64,000 nucleotides of DNA from Pantoea septica. GTDB lineage: Bacteria > Pseudomonadota > Gammaproteobacteria > Enterobacterales > Enterobacteriaceae. The position numbers and the translations under genes were made by a program. Shown here one piece after another: positions 44,298-53,920 of this stretch. The notes under the pieces were generated by a model, which worked only from the letters and a program-made list of their open reading frames with translations, had not been told where the DNA came from and ran no database searches. Location: contig NZ_MLJJ01000018.1 in NCBI RefSeq assembly GCF_002095575.1, positions 30,760 through 94,759 on the forward strand. Direction: 5' to 3'. Each line of letters begins with the position of its first letter. Positions within the stretch are counted from its first letter, which is position 1.

Positions 44298-44355
44298 GGA
44301 TGCAGCCCCTGTTTGGCAGTTTTTCAGTGGCAAAAAGCCCTGCTGGATATCTGCT

Positions 44356-44382
44356 TTATCGGGAAAATATTCGTAAAATTTA
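44356..44382 (-). promoter_or_regulatory. Sigma-28 (FliA) promoter of the chemoreceptor gene
   Basis: On the minus strand TAAA (44382-44379), 15-base spacer, CCCGATAA (44363-44356). Consensus is TAAA-N15-GCCGATAA, so only one base differs. Confidence 0.85.
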
Positions 44383-44731
44383 TATTTATTTTGAGGCACA
44401 GCGCATCTGTCTGCATTTAAATTGACAAAGATCACTTTTCTGCCGCTTAAAACAAGAGGCCGAACATTAAGATACCTAACCATTTCCTGTGCAATAATAA
44501 ACATAAAAAGAGAAATAACGCGCGCCCGCGTTCCGTTTCCCCTGGACGCTAAAAATATGCGCGAAACATCCTCTTCAAGAAAATTTAAACGCCTAAAAGC
44601 CCTCTTCCGCCCTAAAGAAAATAATAACAATGACGTTAACTATAATTAGCCTCACCAGGGTAAGTTAAAAATAAAGAAGTACTTCACCCCACTTACGTCT
44701 GAGGAATCCCCAGAAATGTGCGGGTGAAAAA

Positions 44732-44801
44732 AGACAGGCATAGGGTTTTGTGATCTACTGATTGTGCTAGCAATTCAATGAGATTACCCCTATGCCTGTC
44801 T
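44732..44801 (+). repeat. 14-bp inverted repeat that buries the IS4-type transposase start codon
   Basis: AGACAGGCATAGGG (44732-44745) pairs perfectly with CCCTATGCCTGTCT (44788-44801), which contains the transposase ATG at 44792. In IS10 and IS50, a similar hairpin forms in transcripts read in from outside and blocks translation of transposase. Confidence 0.75.
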
Positions 44802-44926
44802 ATCAAGTATGCCAGAAGTTTTTCCGCGATTCTTTTATGCCATTCCACAAATAGCGGCAAAATGCCTTGCTGGATGCCACTACCGCGATAGTGAACGGGG
44901 CATCACTTTCACTAACCAGCATCGGA
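44792..44926 (+). pseudogene. 5' fragment of an IS4-family transposase
   Basis: About 45 codons remain. The reading MPVYQVCQKFFRDSFMPFHK, an amber stop at 44852, then RQNALLDATTAIVNGASLSL and TSIGRY, follows the N-terminus of IS4-family transposases. After Arg-Tyr (about 44926) the sequence switches to an unrelated phage gene. The DDE catalytic part is missing, so this is a dead remnant. The left end of the IS should be within 44690-44730 but no terminal repeat partner survives. Confidence 0.7.
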
Positions 44927-45413
44927 CGCTATAGCCACTCCGCAGTTTATCAGTGCGTAAAGTCCAAACCCTGGAAGATTTGGGAAGAACATGATGAAAC
45001 CGCTATGGGACAGAAGGCTTTCACTGAATTTCTGGAGGACCGCGCTGGCGACATTGTTACCCCAACCAGTGCGGAACTGCTGGAAATTGCAACTAAATTC
45101 CCGGTGGTTTGCAAAGCAGTGTTTGGTTCCGCTATCCGCCTCGCCACCGGGGAGTTTCAGTTCAACTACAGCGATGAAAACGACAAAGGCACCATTGAAG
45201 TACCAGAAGTTATCACGCTGGGGCTGGCACTGTTCCACAGCGGTAAATCATATGAGGTGCAGGCCCGTTGCGCTACCGCCTGCGCAAAGTTAAGCTGGCC
45301 TTCACCTTCAAGCTCATTAACCTGAAGCGCGTACTCTCAACGTCTTTAACTCAGTCGTTGAGAGTGTTAAAGCCGGTGTGGCCGAAGCAACTGCCTACGA
45401 TGCGCAAGCCTGA
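44927..45413 (+). pseudogene. DUF2303 phage protein, decayed fragment
   Basis: From HSAVYQCVKSKPWKIWEEHD onward the frame matches DUF2303 phage proteins (FLEDRAGDIVTPTSAELLEI, GSAIRLATGEFQFNYSDEND). It lacks its N-terminal half because of the junction with the transposase piece. Near 45263 the reading shifts to LRYRLRKVKLAFTFKLINL and near 45335 again to VFNSVVESVKAGVAEATAYD, ending at TGA 45411-45413. Two frameshifts and a lost start mark it as a pseudogene. Confidence 0.72.
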
Positions 45414-45453
45414 TTGACATTCCTCCACCCGTCAAAAAGCCGGTTGTTTTTTA

Positions 45454-45792
45454 TTACTTGCTATAGGTTTTTGTTACTTTTTTATGGGCATCAGTTATAA
45501 ACTCGAACCGATACTTTTCACCGCCTAATACATAAATCAACTCATAGTTCGTACTGTTTTTAAGAATCAAAGGTATGCAGGTATCAGGATTTTTTTTCGC
45601 GATATTACCTTCCGTTAAAATAGGCACCTTATAGCTATTTTCTGACGAACTTAAAGAATAATATTCCAAAATATCGCCTGAAGCCGATGCTATACAAATC
45701 TGATTTTCATTTATGGTTGCGCTACCCTTCTTATGAAACGCAAGTCTGTCGCCAGCGCAGCCCGCCAGCAGGAAAAGGGAAAGGCATAACAA
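45454..45792 (-). CDS. Small periplasmic lipoprotein, candidate immunity protein
   Basis: 112 residues from TTG 45792: a short hydrophobic run and the lipobox LLAGC, so it should be a lipoprotein of about 100 mature residues. The C-terminal domain (YELIYVLGGEKYRFEFITDA) is beta-rich. It directly follows the HExxH gene, as immunity lipoproteins follow type VI-type effectors. The natural start was perhaps the ATG at 45806 that overlaps the upstream stop (TAATG); that ATG is out of frame by one base at an A6 run, and adding one A would give a normal MIKKFLLCLSLFLLAGC signal. So expression may be impaired. Confidence 0.62.
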   Translation of the reverse strand: MLCLSLFLLAGCAGDRLAFHKKGSATINENQICIASASGDILEYYSLSSSENSYKVPILTEGNIAKKNPDTCIPLILKNSTNYELIYVLGGEKYRFEFITDAHKKVTKTYSK

Positions 45793-45805
45793 AAATTTTT
45801 TATCA

Positions 45806-46321
45806 TTAAGGAAACCCTTTTAAAATCCCTTGGTATTTAGCAACCAAATCTTTCACGGGTTGAGACGAATCATAGTCTTTATAATTGATCATTCTTTTGT
45901 TCTTTACGAAGCCAGGCTTCATTAGCAACCAGTAATCGGACGCTATTGAAGCCTGCTGCTCCATCGAATAATCAGATAATTTTTTCTTATCAAGGCTATA
46001 CTTGTAATTCGCAGCCCATGAAACCAAACCACGTATTCTGACGTTCATACCACGCTGGTATTGCCAGACGTGCATCATTTCATGCATAAAAAGATGCTGA
46101 TAATCAACCGAAGCCATAGAATAATCATCACGATAAACGTTGGTTTCAAACCATATCTCACCGTTCGGGGTCATCGCTGTATTATTTTCCTGCAAACCAA
46201 ATGGCAGATAGCTACCATGATGAACCCATACCCGATTGTACTGGATGTTGTGACAGTATAGCTCAGTTGCCAGACGAATTTCGCCCGAAGTTAATAATCG
46301 CAAACCACCTCTTTTAAGCAT
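45806..46321 (-). CDS. HExxH metallopeptidase-like protein (Vgr-related effector type)
   Basis: 171 residues from the ATG at 46321 with AAGGAG close upstream. It has a zincin motif HEMMH at residues 80-84 (FMHEMMHVWQYQRG) and a downstream Glu in MEQQASI at residue 121 as the likely third zinc ligand. The surrounding pattern (LLTSGEIRLA, YLPFGLQENNTAMTPNGEIW, RGLVSWAANYKY) resembles proteins annotated as Vgr-related, often the toxic part or neighbour of type VI secretion spikes. No signal peptide. It and the lipoprotein that follows form a likely effector/immunity pair, on the strand opposite to the surrounding phage debris. Confidence 0.68.
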   Translation of the reverse strand: MLKRGGLRLLTSGEIRLATELYCHNIQYNRVWVHHGSYLPFGLQENNTAMTPNGEIWFETNVYRDDYSMASVDYQHLFMHEMMHVWQYQRGMNVRIRGLVSWAANYKYSLDKKKLSDYSMEQQASIASDYWLLMKPGFVKNKRMINYKDYDSSQPVKDLVAKYQGILKGFP

Positions 46322-46384
46322 AGGGACTCCTTCCCACATAACGTCTATTCATTTCAGGTTAACCCTATTACATAAGGCAACTTT

Positions 46385-47463
46385 ATGTCCAAGATATTAT
46401 GGCTTGATCTCGAGGCTTTCGGCGAAGTGCCCATAAAAAACGGAACCCATGCTTACGCCGAAAATGTTGAAATAATGCTGTTTGCCTGGGCTATCGATAC
46501 TGCGCCGGTACAGGTATGGAACGTTACCGCTAATGTAAAAAACCCTATTGAACTCTGACTTGCGCTCAAAAATCCTGATGTGCTGATTTATGCCTGCAAT
46601 AGCCATTTCGACCGCACGGTGTTAAAGCACGCCATGCCGGGTGTCGCTGTCGGTGGTGTGGAGCGCTGGCGGGATAAAATGGTCAGGGCGCTGCCCCCCG
46701 GTCTGCCGGGTTAGCCAGGTGACCTGCGCGACATTCCCAGTGTTTCGCACGATAAGGTTGGTAAGCAACTGATCCAGCTATTCTGTAAGCCTCGCCCCAA
46801 AAACAGCACTATCCGCCGCGCTACAGCCAAAACACATCCTGTCAAATTGCAGTGATTCGTTGAGTACGCCGGGCTGGATATTGATGCCATGCGAGAGAAC
46901 GACAAAAAGCTCCCTGGCTGGAATTGCTCAGGTCAGAAACTGGCGCTTTGGCACCGTGATCAGCGCATTAATGATCGCGGTGTATTTATGGATGTGCAGC
47001 TTGCAGAGGCAGCGGTTACGGCTGTTGAGATGGAACAGAAGGTTCTGGCCAAACGAACGCGGGAACTCACGGACAACGAAGTGCAGGCGGCAACACAGCG
47101 TGACGGCATGCTGAAGCACATAGCAGAAGCCTTTAGTATAGAACTGCCCGATATGCAGGCCTGCACCTTGCAGCGCTGAGTAACCATCCTGATTTACCGT
47201 TTGAACTTCGTGAATTACTCGCTATTCGCCTACAGGTCAGTTCCACCAGCACCAGCAAATACAAAGCCCTGATGAAGGGCGTCAGCCGCTACGGACGCCT
47301 GCGCGGGACGTTACAGTTTTGCGGGGCATCACGTACAGGCCGCTGGGCCGGTCGCTTATTTCAGCCGCAAAACCTTCCCAGACCAACGCTAACGCATAAC
47401 GACATTGATTTTAGTATTGAAGCACTGAAAGCCGGGTGCGCCGACCTGCTTTATGATGATGTG
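46385..47463 (+). pseudogene. Phage DNA polymerase (family A) remnant
   Basis: Starting at ATG 46385, MSKILWLDLEAFGEVPIKNG and HAYAENVEIMLFAWAIDTAP match the 3'-5' exonuclease-like N-terminus of phage family A polymerases (Asp-x-Glu in LDLE). In-frame stops occur at about 46556 and 46712, a further stop near 46857, and a shift at about 47178, after which [20 protein letters not shown] and [20 protein letters not shown] continue the homology. It breaks off near LLYDDV and joins integrase sequence; the catalytic palm is absent. Confidence 0.72.
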
Positions 47464-47830
47464 ATATTCACGCTGAGTGTTTGTACACGACAAGGCGAAA
47501 CATCGCAGCGACGGAACGCTGGCGCCGGCAGGGAGAAAAATGCGTAGCGATGATAACACGGCATGGAATATCGGTCTAAAGCGCGCGGGCATAGAAGACT
47601 TTCGTTTTCACGACCTGAAGCATACCTGGGCAAGCTGGCTAATCCAGTCTGGTGTTCCCTTGACTGCGCTGCAGGAAATAGGGGGATGGGAAAGCATCGA
47701 AATGGTACGCAGGTATGCTCACCTGGCACCCAGTCATCTTACGGAACATGCGAGGCATATTGATGCGATTTTTGGCAGTCGCGTCCCAAATCTGTCCCAT
47801 GTGGAAAATTTAAAAGCAGGAGGAGAGTGA
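47464..47830 (+). pseudogene. C-terminal fragment of a tyrosine integrase
   Basis: The GTG at 47477 opens about 117 codons ending at 47830. [11 protein letters not shown] and [19 protein letters not shown] hold box II and the nucleophile Tyr of phage integrases; the second catalytic Arg is Lys here (HDLKHT in place of HDLRHT). A stop codon immediately upstream and the missing N-terminal half show it is a remnant. It points towards argU, 18 bp away, the expected attachment target. Confidence 0.8.
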
Positions 47831-47848
47831 TAACTCATTGAAATGTAA

Positions 47849-47925
47849 TGGCACGCCCTACAGGATTCGAACCTGTGACCTACGGCTTAGAAGGCCGGTG
47901 CTCTATCCAGCTGAGCTAAGGGCGC
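47849..47925 (-). tRNA. argU: tRNA-Arg(UCU), argU
   Basis: 77 bases on the minus strand including an encoded CCA. It begins GCGCCCTTAGCTCAGC, has anticodon loop CTTCTAA (anticodon TCT) and T loop TTCGAATC. Compared with E. coli argU, pair 1-72 is G:U and pair 27-43 is C/U unpaired. argU is the site of DLP12 in E. coli and lies next to folD there too; here integrase debris abuts its 3' end. Confidence 0.93.
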
Positions 47926-47940
47926 ACGGGGATGGCGAGG

Positions 47941-47968
47941 ATTATACGGCGAGACCTCAACGAGTCAA
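47941..47968 (-). promoter_or_regulatory. argU promoter
   Basis: TTGACT (47968-47963), 16-bp spacer, TATAAT (47946-47941), followed by a GC-rich discriminator (CCTCGCC), as in stringently controlled stable-RNA promoters. The tRNA begins 16 bases after the -10. Confidence 0.85.
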
Positions 47969-48105
47969 CGATTTTGGCCGCTGCCGCAATGCATATGCCG
48001 AAGAATCAGACAACGGGCGGCGATTCAGAACCTGACAGCACGCCGCGCTTCTGACAGAATAGGCGCCTTCCCCGATTCAACACAACACAGTGGATTTCCT
48101 CTCTG

Positions 48106-48972
48106 ATGGCAGCAAAAATTATTGACGGTAAAACGATTGCGCAGCAGGTGCGCCTTGAGGTTGCGGAAAAAGTAAAGCAGCGCCTGGCGGCCGGTAAACG
48201 CGCGCCGGGTCTCGCAGTCGTGCTGGTGGGCGAAAACCCCGCTTCGCAAATTTATGTCGGCAGCAAACGCCGCGCCTGCGAAGAGGTCGGATTCGTGTCG
48301 CGCTCTTACGATCTGCCCGCGGCCACCAGCGAAGCCGAGCTGCTGCAGCTAATTGACGATCTCAATGACGATCGGGAGATTGACGGCATTCTGGTGCAGC
48401 TGCCGCTGCCGGCCGGGATCGACAACGTTAAAGTACTGGAACGGATTACGCCCGATAAAGACGTCGACGGCTTCCATCCCTACAACGTCGGCCGTCTCTG
48501 CCAGCGCGCGCCGACGCTGCGTCCCTGCACGCCGCGCGGCATCGTGACGCTGCTGGAGCGCTACAATATCGACACCTACGGCCTGAACGCCGTGGTGGTC
48601 GGCGCCTCCAATATCGTGGGCCGTCCGATGAGCATGGAGCTGCTGCTGGCGGGCTGCACCACCACCGTTACCCACCGCTTCACCAAAGATCTGCGTCACC
48701 ACGTCGAGCATGCCGATCTGCTGGTGGTCGCCGTCGGCAAGCCGGGCTTTATTCCCGGCGACTGGATTAAGCCGGGCGCGGTGGTGATCGATGTCGGCAT
48801 CAACCGGCTGGAAAGCGGCAAAGTGGTCGGCGACGTCGATTTCGACGCGGCCTCGGCGCGCGCTTCGTACATCACGCCGGTGCCGGGCGGCGTAGGTCCC
48901 ATGACCGTCGCCACGCTGATCGAAAATACGCTGCACGCGTGCGAAACTTATCATGATAAAGAGGAAGCATAA
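48106..48972 (+). CDS. folD: Methylenetetrahydrofolate dehydrogenase/cyclohydrolase FolD
   Basis: 288 residues, same as E. coli. It oxidises 5,10-methylene-THF with NADP+ and hydrolyses the methenyl product to 10-formyl-THF. Signatures: [14 protein letters not shown] with the catalytic Lys, [31 protein letters not shown] for NADP, and [16 protein letters not shown] at the end. The stop shares a base with the ybcJ ATG. Confidence 0.97.
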   Translation: MAAKIIDGKTIAQQVRLEVAEKVKQRLAAGKRAPGLAVVLVGENPASQIYVGSKRRACEEVGFVSRSYDLPAATSEAELLQLIDDLNDDREIDGILVQLPLPAGIDNVKVLERITPDKDVDGFHPYNVGRLCQRAPTLRPCTPRGIVTLLERYNIDTYGLNAVVVGASNIVGRPMSMELLLAGCTTTVTHRFTKDLRHHVEHADLLVVAVGKPGFIPGDWIKPGAVVIDVGINRLESGKVVGDVDFDAASARASYITPVPGGVGPMTVATLIENTLHACETYHDKEEA

Positions 48973-49184
48973 TGGCGACTTTTAGCCTGGGTAAACACCC
49001 CCATGTCGACCTGTGCGATCTGCTGAAGCTGGAAGGCTGGGTAGAGAGCGGCGCGCAGGCGAAAATCGTTATCGCCGACGGCGAAGTGACCGTTGACGGC
49101 GCGGTAGAAACCCGCAAACGCTGCAAAATCGTTGCCGGGCAGACCGTCGCGTTCGCCGGGCAGCGCATCACCGTTACCGCCTGA
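48972..49184 (+). CDS. ybcJ: S4-domain RNA-binding protein YbcJ
   Basis: 70 residues, same length as E. coli YbcJ and clearly homologous: VDLCDLLKLEGWVESGAQAK and VDGAVETRKRCKIVAGQTV make the two halves of an S4 RNA-binding fold. Translationally coupled to folD (TAATG). E. coli YbcJ has been linked to ribosome or RNA metabolism; function remains loose. Confidence 0.93.
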   Translation: MATFSLGKHPHVDLCDLLKLEGWVESGAQAKIVIADGEVTVDGAVETRKRCKIVAGQTVAFAGQRITVTA

Positions 49185-49201
49185 CAGCGGCGACAGCGGG
49201 A

Positions 49202-49221
49202 GCCTGGCGTAAAGGCCAGGC
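49202..49221 (+). terminator. Hairpin after ybcJ
   Basis: GCCTGGC-GTAAAG-GCCAGGC, 7-bp perfect stem, seventeen bases after the stop; no T tail follows. Confidence 0.45.
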
Positions 49222-49334
49222 GTCCCGCCTCGCCCTACTCTTCTGCCATACGCGCCTTGCCCTGTCACTTTCTGAACACCGCCCTTGTCCACTCGCGATG
49301 CCGCACAACCCCTTCCTGGCACCAGCTGAAGCAT

Positions 49335-49359
49335 AAAAAAGGGCGCCTGAGCGCCCTTT
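49335..49359 (-). terminator. Intrinsic terminator of cysS
   Basis: On the minus strand GGGCGC-TCAG-GCGCCC followed by six T, immediately after the cysS stop. Confidence 0.9.
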
Positions 49360-49365
49360 GCGATG

Positions 49366-50751
49366 TTACTTACGACGCCAGGTAGAGCCCTGCGGCCCGT
49401 CCTCCACAATCACGCCCAGCTCGTTCAGCTTGTCGCGCGCGATATCGGCCTGCGCCCAGTTTTTCTCTCTGCGCGCGTCGGCGCGGGCCTGCACCCAGCG
49501 CTCGATCTCGGCGACGTCGTCGGCGTTGGCCTGCGCGCCGCTCTGCAGGAACTGCTCGGGATCCTGTTGCAGGATGCCCAGCACGTTGGCGATCTCGCGC
49601 AGCTTCGCCGCCAGCGCACTGGCCGAGTCGCCGTTTTCGCCTTTCAGACGATTGACCTCGCGCGCCATATCGAACAGCACCGAGTAAGCTTCCGGCGTGT
49701 TGAAGTCGTCATCCATCGCCGCGCGGAAGCGTGCGTCAAACGCTTCGCCGCCCGCCGGCGCGACGCTGCGATCGGTGTGGCGCAGCGCGGTGTAAAGGCG
49801 CTCCAGCGCCGCGCGCGCCTGGTTAAGGTTCTCTTCGCCGTAATTAAGCTGGCTGCGGTAGTGGCCCGACATCAGGAAGTAGCGCACCGTTTCGGCGTCG
49901 TAGTGCTGCAGCACGTCGCGCACGGTGAAGAAGTTGCCGAGCGATTTCGACATCTTCTCGCGATCCACCATCACCATACCGGAGTGCATCCAGTAGTTAA
50001 CATAGGGACCGTCATGGGCGCAGGTCGACTGGGCGATCTCGTTTTCATGGTGCGGGAACATCAGATCCGAGCCGCCGCCGTGAATGTCGAAGTGCGCGCC
50101 GAGCTGTTTGCAGTTCATTGCCGAGCACTCGATATGCCAGCCGGGACGGCCGTTGCCCCACGGCGAAGGCCAGGCGGGCTCGTCTGCTTTCGACATCTTC
50201 CACAGCACGAAGTCCATCGGGTTGCGCTTCGCTTCGGCTACTTCCACGCGCGCACCGGCCTGCAGCTGCTCCAGATCCTGTCGCGACAGCGCGCCGTAAT
50301 CGGCATCGCTCAACACGTCGAACATCACGTCGCCATTGTCGGCGACATAGGCGTGACCCCGTTCGATCAGACGCTCTACCAGCTCGATAATCTCGGCGAT
50401 ATGGCGCGTGGCGCGCGGCTCCTGATCCGGCGGCAGAATGCCGAGCGCGGCGAAATCGTTGTGCATCTCGCCAATCATGCGGTTGGTGAGGGTTTCGATG
50501 CTTTCGCCGTTTTCATTGGCGCGTCGAATGATCTTATCGTCGATATCGGTAATATTGCGCACGTAGTTCAGACGATAGCCGCTGTAGCGCAGGTAGCGGG
50601 CAACCACGTCGAACGCCACGAAGGTGCGCCCGTGGCCGATATGACAGAGGTCGTACACCGTGATACCGCACACGTACATGCCGATTTCGCCAGCATGGAT
50701 AGGTTTGAATTCCTCTTTCTGTCGACTCAGGGTGTTATAAATCTTTAGCAT
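49366..50751 (-). CDS. cysS: Cysteinyl-tRNA synthetase CysS
   Basis: 461 residues, same as E. coli. Class I signatures: CHIGHGRTF (HIGH) near residue 35 and [11 protein letters not shown] (KMSKS) near 268. Zinc ligands include the Cys in [10 protein letters not shown] and the His in GWHIECSAM. It charges tRNA-Cys. It diverges from ppiB, as in E. coli. Confidence 0.97.
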   Translation of the reverse strand: MLKIYNTLSRQKEEFKPIHAGEIGMYVCGITVYDLCHIGHGRTFVAFDVVARYLRYSGYRLNYVRNITDIDDKIIRRANENGESIETLTNRMIGEMHNDFAALGILPPDQEPRATRHIAEIIELVERLIERGHAYVADNGDVMFDVLSDADYGALSRQDLEQLQAGARVEVAEAKRNPMDFVLWKMSKADEPAWPSPWGNGRPGWHIECSAMNCKQLGAHFDIHGGGSDLMFPHHENEIAQSTCAHDGPYVNYWMHSGMVMVDREKMSKSLGNFFTVRDVLQHYDAETVRYFLMSGHYRSQLNYGEENLNQARAALERLYTALRHTDRSVAPAGGEAFDARFRAAMDDDFNTPEAYSVLFDMAREVNRLKGENGDSASALAAKLREIANVLGILQQDPEQFLQSGAQANADDVAEIERWVQARADARREKNWAQADIARDKLNELGVIVEDGPQGSTWRRK

Positions 50752-50968
50752 TGAACAGTTCCGTTTAGACGAGTGCGGTAAACACTTTTATCAGGTTATT
50801 CAGTTATTGTGCCGTATTTTTCGCGCTTGCGCGACGGCAGCGTGCCGAGAGCGCCGCGGGCGTGCTGACGCGTCATTGGAATTTATGATATAAGAGGCGT
50901 CGACAAAAATGGCCAGCGCGCTTTGCGGCGGCCAGACAGCTGACGACAACCTTTACAGGACGAGAATG

Positions 50969-51463
50969 ATGGTTACTTTCCAGACCAACCACGGCGACAT
51001 CGTAATTAAAACCTTCGACGATAAAGCGCCCGCTACCGTGCAAAACTTCCTCGAATACTGCCGTGAAGGTTTTTACGATAACACCATTTTCCATCGTGTT
51101 ATCAACGGCTTTATGATCCAGGGCGGCGGTTTTGAGCCAGGCATGAAGCAGAAAGAGACCAAAGCTGAAATTCGCAACGAAGCGAACAACGGCCTGAAAA
51201 ACACCCGCGGCACGCTGGCGATGGCGCGCACCTCCGCTCCGCATTCTGCTACCGCGCAGTTCTTTATCAACGTCGCCGACAACGACTTCCTGAACTTCCG
51301 TGACGAGAGCCTGCAGGGCTGGGGTTATTGCGTATTCGCAGAAGTAGTGGAAGGCATGGACGTGGTCGACAAAATCAAAGCGGTTTCTACCGGCCGCAGC
51401 GGCATGCACCAGGACGTACCGAAAGATGACGTCGTCATCCAGAAAGTTACCGTCAGCGAGTAA
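50969..51463 (+). CDS. ppiB: Cytoplasmic peptidyl-prolyl isomerase B (cyclophilin) PpiB
   Basis: 164 residues. Cyclophilin core [20 protein letters not shown] with the catalytic Arg, [20 protein letters not shown] and [16 protein letters not shown]. No signal peptide, so it is the cytoplasmic form. ATG ATG is present at 50966 and 50969; the second matches the E. coli start. The stop shares a base with lpxH (TAATG). Confidence 0.96.
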   Translation: MVTFQTNHGDIVIKTFDDKAPATVQNFLEYCREGFYDNTIFHRVINGFMIQGGGFEPGMKQKETKAEIRNEANNGLKNTRGTLAMARTSAPHSATAQFFINVADNDFLNFRDESLQGWGYCVFAEVVEGMDVVDKIKAVSTGRSGMHQDVPKDDVVIQKVTVSE

Positions 51464-52179
51464 TGTCGCGCACCCTGTTTATCGCAGATTTGCATCTGTG
51501 TCAGGAAGAACCGGCGATCACCGCCGGTTTTCTGCGTTTTCTGGCGCGTGAAGCGCCGCGCTGCGACGCGCTCTATATCCTTGGCGATCTGTTTGAAGCC
51601 TGGATCGGCGATGACGATCCCAACCCGCTGCACCAGCAGGTGGCCGATGCGCTGCGCGCGCTGCCGGTTCCGGTCTACTTTATTCACGGCAACCGCGATT
51701 TCCTGCTCGGCAAGGCTTACGGCCGCGCCAGCGGCATGACGCTGCTGCCGGAAGAGCAGGTGCTGATCTGCTACGGCCATCGCGTGCTGATCCTGCACGG
51801 CGATACGCTCTGCACCGACGACGCGGGCTATCAGCGCTTTCGCGCCAAAGTGCATCAGCGCTGGCTGCAACGCCTTTTTCTCGCCCTGCCGCTGTTTATT
51901 CGCCAGCGCATCGCCGCGCGCATGCGCGACGGCAGCAAACAGGCGAACCAGCATAAGTCGCTCACCATTATGGACGTCAACGCCAACGCGGTTGAGTCGG
52001 CGATGGTGCGTCAGCAGACGCGCCTGATGATCCACGGCCACACCCACCGTCCGGCGATCCACCGCTTCACGTTACAGGGAGAGCCCGCCGAGCGCGCAGT
52101 TTTAGGCGCATGGCATGAGCGCGGCTCGATGATCCAGCTGGATGCCAGCGGCGTCAGCCTTATCGAGTTCGACTTTTAA
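51463..52179 (+). CDS. lpxH: UDP-2,3-diacylglucosamine pyrophosphatase LpxH
   Basis: 238 residues, a calcineurin-like metallophosphoesterase on the cytoplasmic face of the inner membrane that makes lipid X in lipid A synthesis. Metal motifs: IADLHL at the start, [23 protein letters not shown] near 105 and GHTHRPA near 195. The gene is coupled to ppiB. Confidence 0.96.
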   Translation: MSRTLFIADLHLCQEEPAITAGFLRFLAREAPRCDALYILGDLFEAWIGDDDPNPLHQQVADALRALPVPVYFIHGNRDFLLGKAYGRASGMTLLPEEQVLICYGHRVLILHGDTLCTDDAGYQRFRAKVHQRWLQRLFLALPLFIRQRIAARMRDGSKQANQHKSLTIMDVNANAVESAMVRQQTRLMIHGHTHRPAIHRFTLQGEPAERAVLGAWHERGSMIQLDASGVSLIEFDF

Positions 52180-52209
52180 AACGGCGCTCAACGTGCCGGA
52201 AAGGCGGCG

Positions 52210-52225
52210 ACGCAACCGTTTTCCT
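52210..52225 (+). promoter_or_regulatory. PurR operator of purEK
   Basis: ACGCAACCGTTTTCCT, a strong match to the PurR consensus ACGCAAACGTTTTCnT and at the equivalent place to the E. coli purE operator. Confidence 0.9.
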
Positions 52226-52310
52226 TCCGCCTTTCTCATGCTATTCTCTGTGCCCTTCTTTACCTGCCCGACCGGCCAGGTTCGTTTGTTTATTCACAGG
52301 AGTTGACCGC

Positions 52311-52820
52311 ATGTCATCCAACGCCGCCCCGGCCCGCATTGCCATTGTAATGGGCTCCAGAAGTGACTGGTCCACCATGCAGTTCGCTGCGGAAATCCTC
52401 ACCAGCCTGGACGTGCCCTTCCACGTTGAAGTGGTCTCCGCGCACCGCACGCCGGACAAGCTGTTCAGCTTCGCCGAAACCGCCGCGGACAGCGGCTATC
52501 AGGTGATTATCGCGGGCGCGGGCGGCGCGGCGCATCTGCCGGGCATGCTGGCGGCGAAAACCCTGGTGCCGGTGCTGGGCGTGCCGGTGCAGAGCGCAGC
52601 GCTGAGCGGTGTCGACAGCCTCTACTCTATCGTGCAGATGCCGCGCGGCATTCCGGTCGGCACCCTGGCGATCGGCAAAGCGGGCGCGGCCAACGCCGCG
52701 CTGCTGGCGGCGCAGATCCTGGCGATCCACGACGCGGCGCTGGCCGCGCGCCTTGGCGCCTGGCGCCAGGCGCAAACCGACGAGGTGCTGAATAACCCGG
52801 ATCCGCGGGAGGACGCATGA
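52311..52820 (+). CDS. purE: N5-carboxyaminoimidazole ribonucleotide mutase PurE
   Basis: 169 residues, same as E. coli. It moves the carboxylate of N5-CAIR to C4 of the imidazole ring. Motifs [18 protein letters not shown] (catalytic His) and [12 protein letters not shown] are present. CAGGAG lies before the ATG. The stop overlaps purK by four bases. Confidence 0.97.
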   Translation: MSSNAAPARIAIVMGSRSDWSTMQFAAEILTSLDVPFHVEVVSAHRTPDKLFSFAETAADSGYQVIIAGAGGAAHLPGMLAAKTLVPVLGVPVQSAALSGVDSLYSIVQMPRGIPVGTLAIGKAGAANAALLAAQILAIHDAALAARLGAWRQAQTDEVLNNPDPREDA

Positions 52821-53881
52821 AGCCGGTTTGCGTACTGGGCAACGGCCAGCTGGGCCGTATGCTGCGCCAGGCGGGCGAGCCGCTGGGCATCGCCGTGTAC
52901 CCGGTTGGCCTCGACGCCGAACCGAACGCCCTGCCGATTGCGCAGAGCGTGATCACCGCCGAAATCGAGCGCTGGCCGGAGACCGCGCTGACGCGCGAGC
53001 TGGCCGTCCATCCCGCCTTTGTGAATCGCGATATTTTTCCGCGTCTGGCAGATCGCCTGACGCAGAAGCAGCTACTCGATCAGCTGCATCTCGCCACCGC
53101 GCCCTGGCAGCTGCTGGCCGATAAAAGCGAATGGCCGCAGGTGTTTGCCTCGCTGGGCGAGCTGGCCATCGTTAAGCGCCGCACCGGCGGCTATGACGGC
53201 CGCGGCCAGTGGCGGCTGCGTGCGGAGGAAACCGACGCGCTGCCGGATGAGTGCTACGGCGAGTGCATCGTTGAACAGGGCATTAATTTCTCCGGCGAGG
53301 TGTCGCTGGTGGGGGCGCGCGGTCGGGATGGCCGCACCGTGTTCTACCCTTTGACGCACAACCTGCATCAGGAGGGCATTCTGCGCACCAGCGTCGCCTT
53401 CCCCCAGGCGGACGCCGCGCAGCAGACGCAGGCGGAAGCGATGCTCGGCGCCATTATGCAGGAGCTGAACTATGTCGGCGTGATGGCGATGGAGTGCTTC
53501 GTTACGCCGGAAGGTCTGCTGATCAACGAGCTGGCGCCGCGCGTGCACAACAGCGGACACTGGACGCAGAACGGCGCCTCCATCAGCCAGTTCGAGCTGC
53601 ATCTGCGCGCCGTACTGGGCCTGGCGCTGCCGCAGCCGGTGGTGTTCGCGCCGTCGGTGATGGTCAATCTGATCGGCACCGCGCTGAACAGCGACTGGCT
53701 GCAGCAGCCGCTGGTGCATCTGCACTGGTATGACAAAGAGGTGCGCCCGGGCCGCAAGGTCGGGCATCTCAACCTGACCGACAGCGATAGCGCGCGGCTG
53801 ACCGCGGCGCTAGCGGCGCTGGTGCCGATGCTGCCGCCGGAGTACGCCAGCGGCATCGCCTGGGCCGCAGCGAAGTTCTGA
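52817..53881 (+). CDS. purK: N5-carboxyaminoimidazole ribonucleotide synthase PurK
   Basis: 354 residues, ATP-grasp enzyme that makes N5-CAIR from AIR, ATP and bicarbonate. N-terminal [18 protein letters not shown], the GGYDGRGQW glycine loop near 118, [20 protein letters not shown] with metal-binding Glu/Asn, and SGHWTQNG near 250. It is coupled to purE (ATGA) and controlled by the PurR site upstream. Confidence 0.97.
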   Translation: MKPVCVLGNGQLGRMLRQAGEPLGIAVYPVGLDAEPNALPIAQSVITAEIERWPETALTRELAVHPAFVNRDIFPRLADRLTQKQLLDQLHLATAPWQLLADKSEWPQVFASLGELAIVKRRTGGYDGRGQWRLRAEETDALPDECYGECIVEQGINFSGEVSLVGARGRDGRTVFYPLTHNLHQEGILRTSVAFPQADAAQQTQAEAMLGAIMQELNYVGVMAMECFVTPEGLLINELAPRVHNSGHWTQNGASISQFELHLRAVLGLALPQPVVFAPSVMVNLIGTALNSDWLQQPLVHLHWYDKEVRPGRKVGHLNLTDSDSARLTAALAALVPMLPPEYASGIAWAAAKF

Positions 53882-53920
53882 TTAGCCAGTATATCCCACG
53901 AGGTTTATTAATAAAGTGCC

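Noticed and set aside
49363..50748. 461-codon ORF exactly opposite cysS
   Set aside because: Antisense shadow of a conserved essential gene; composition is not protein-like.
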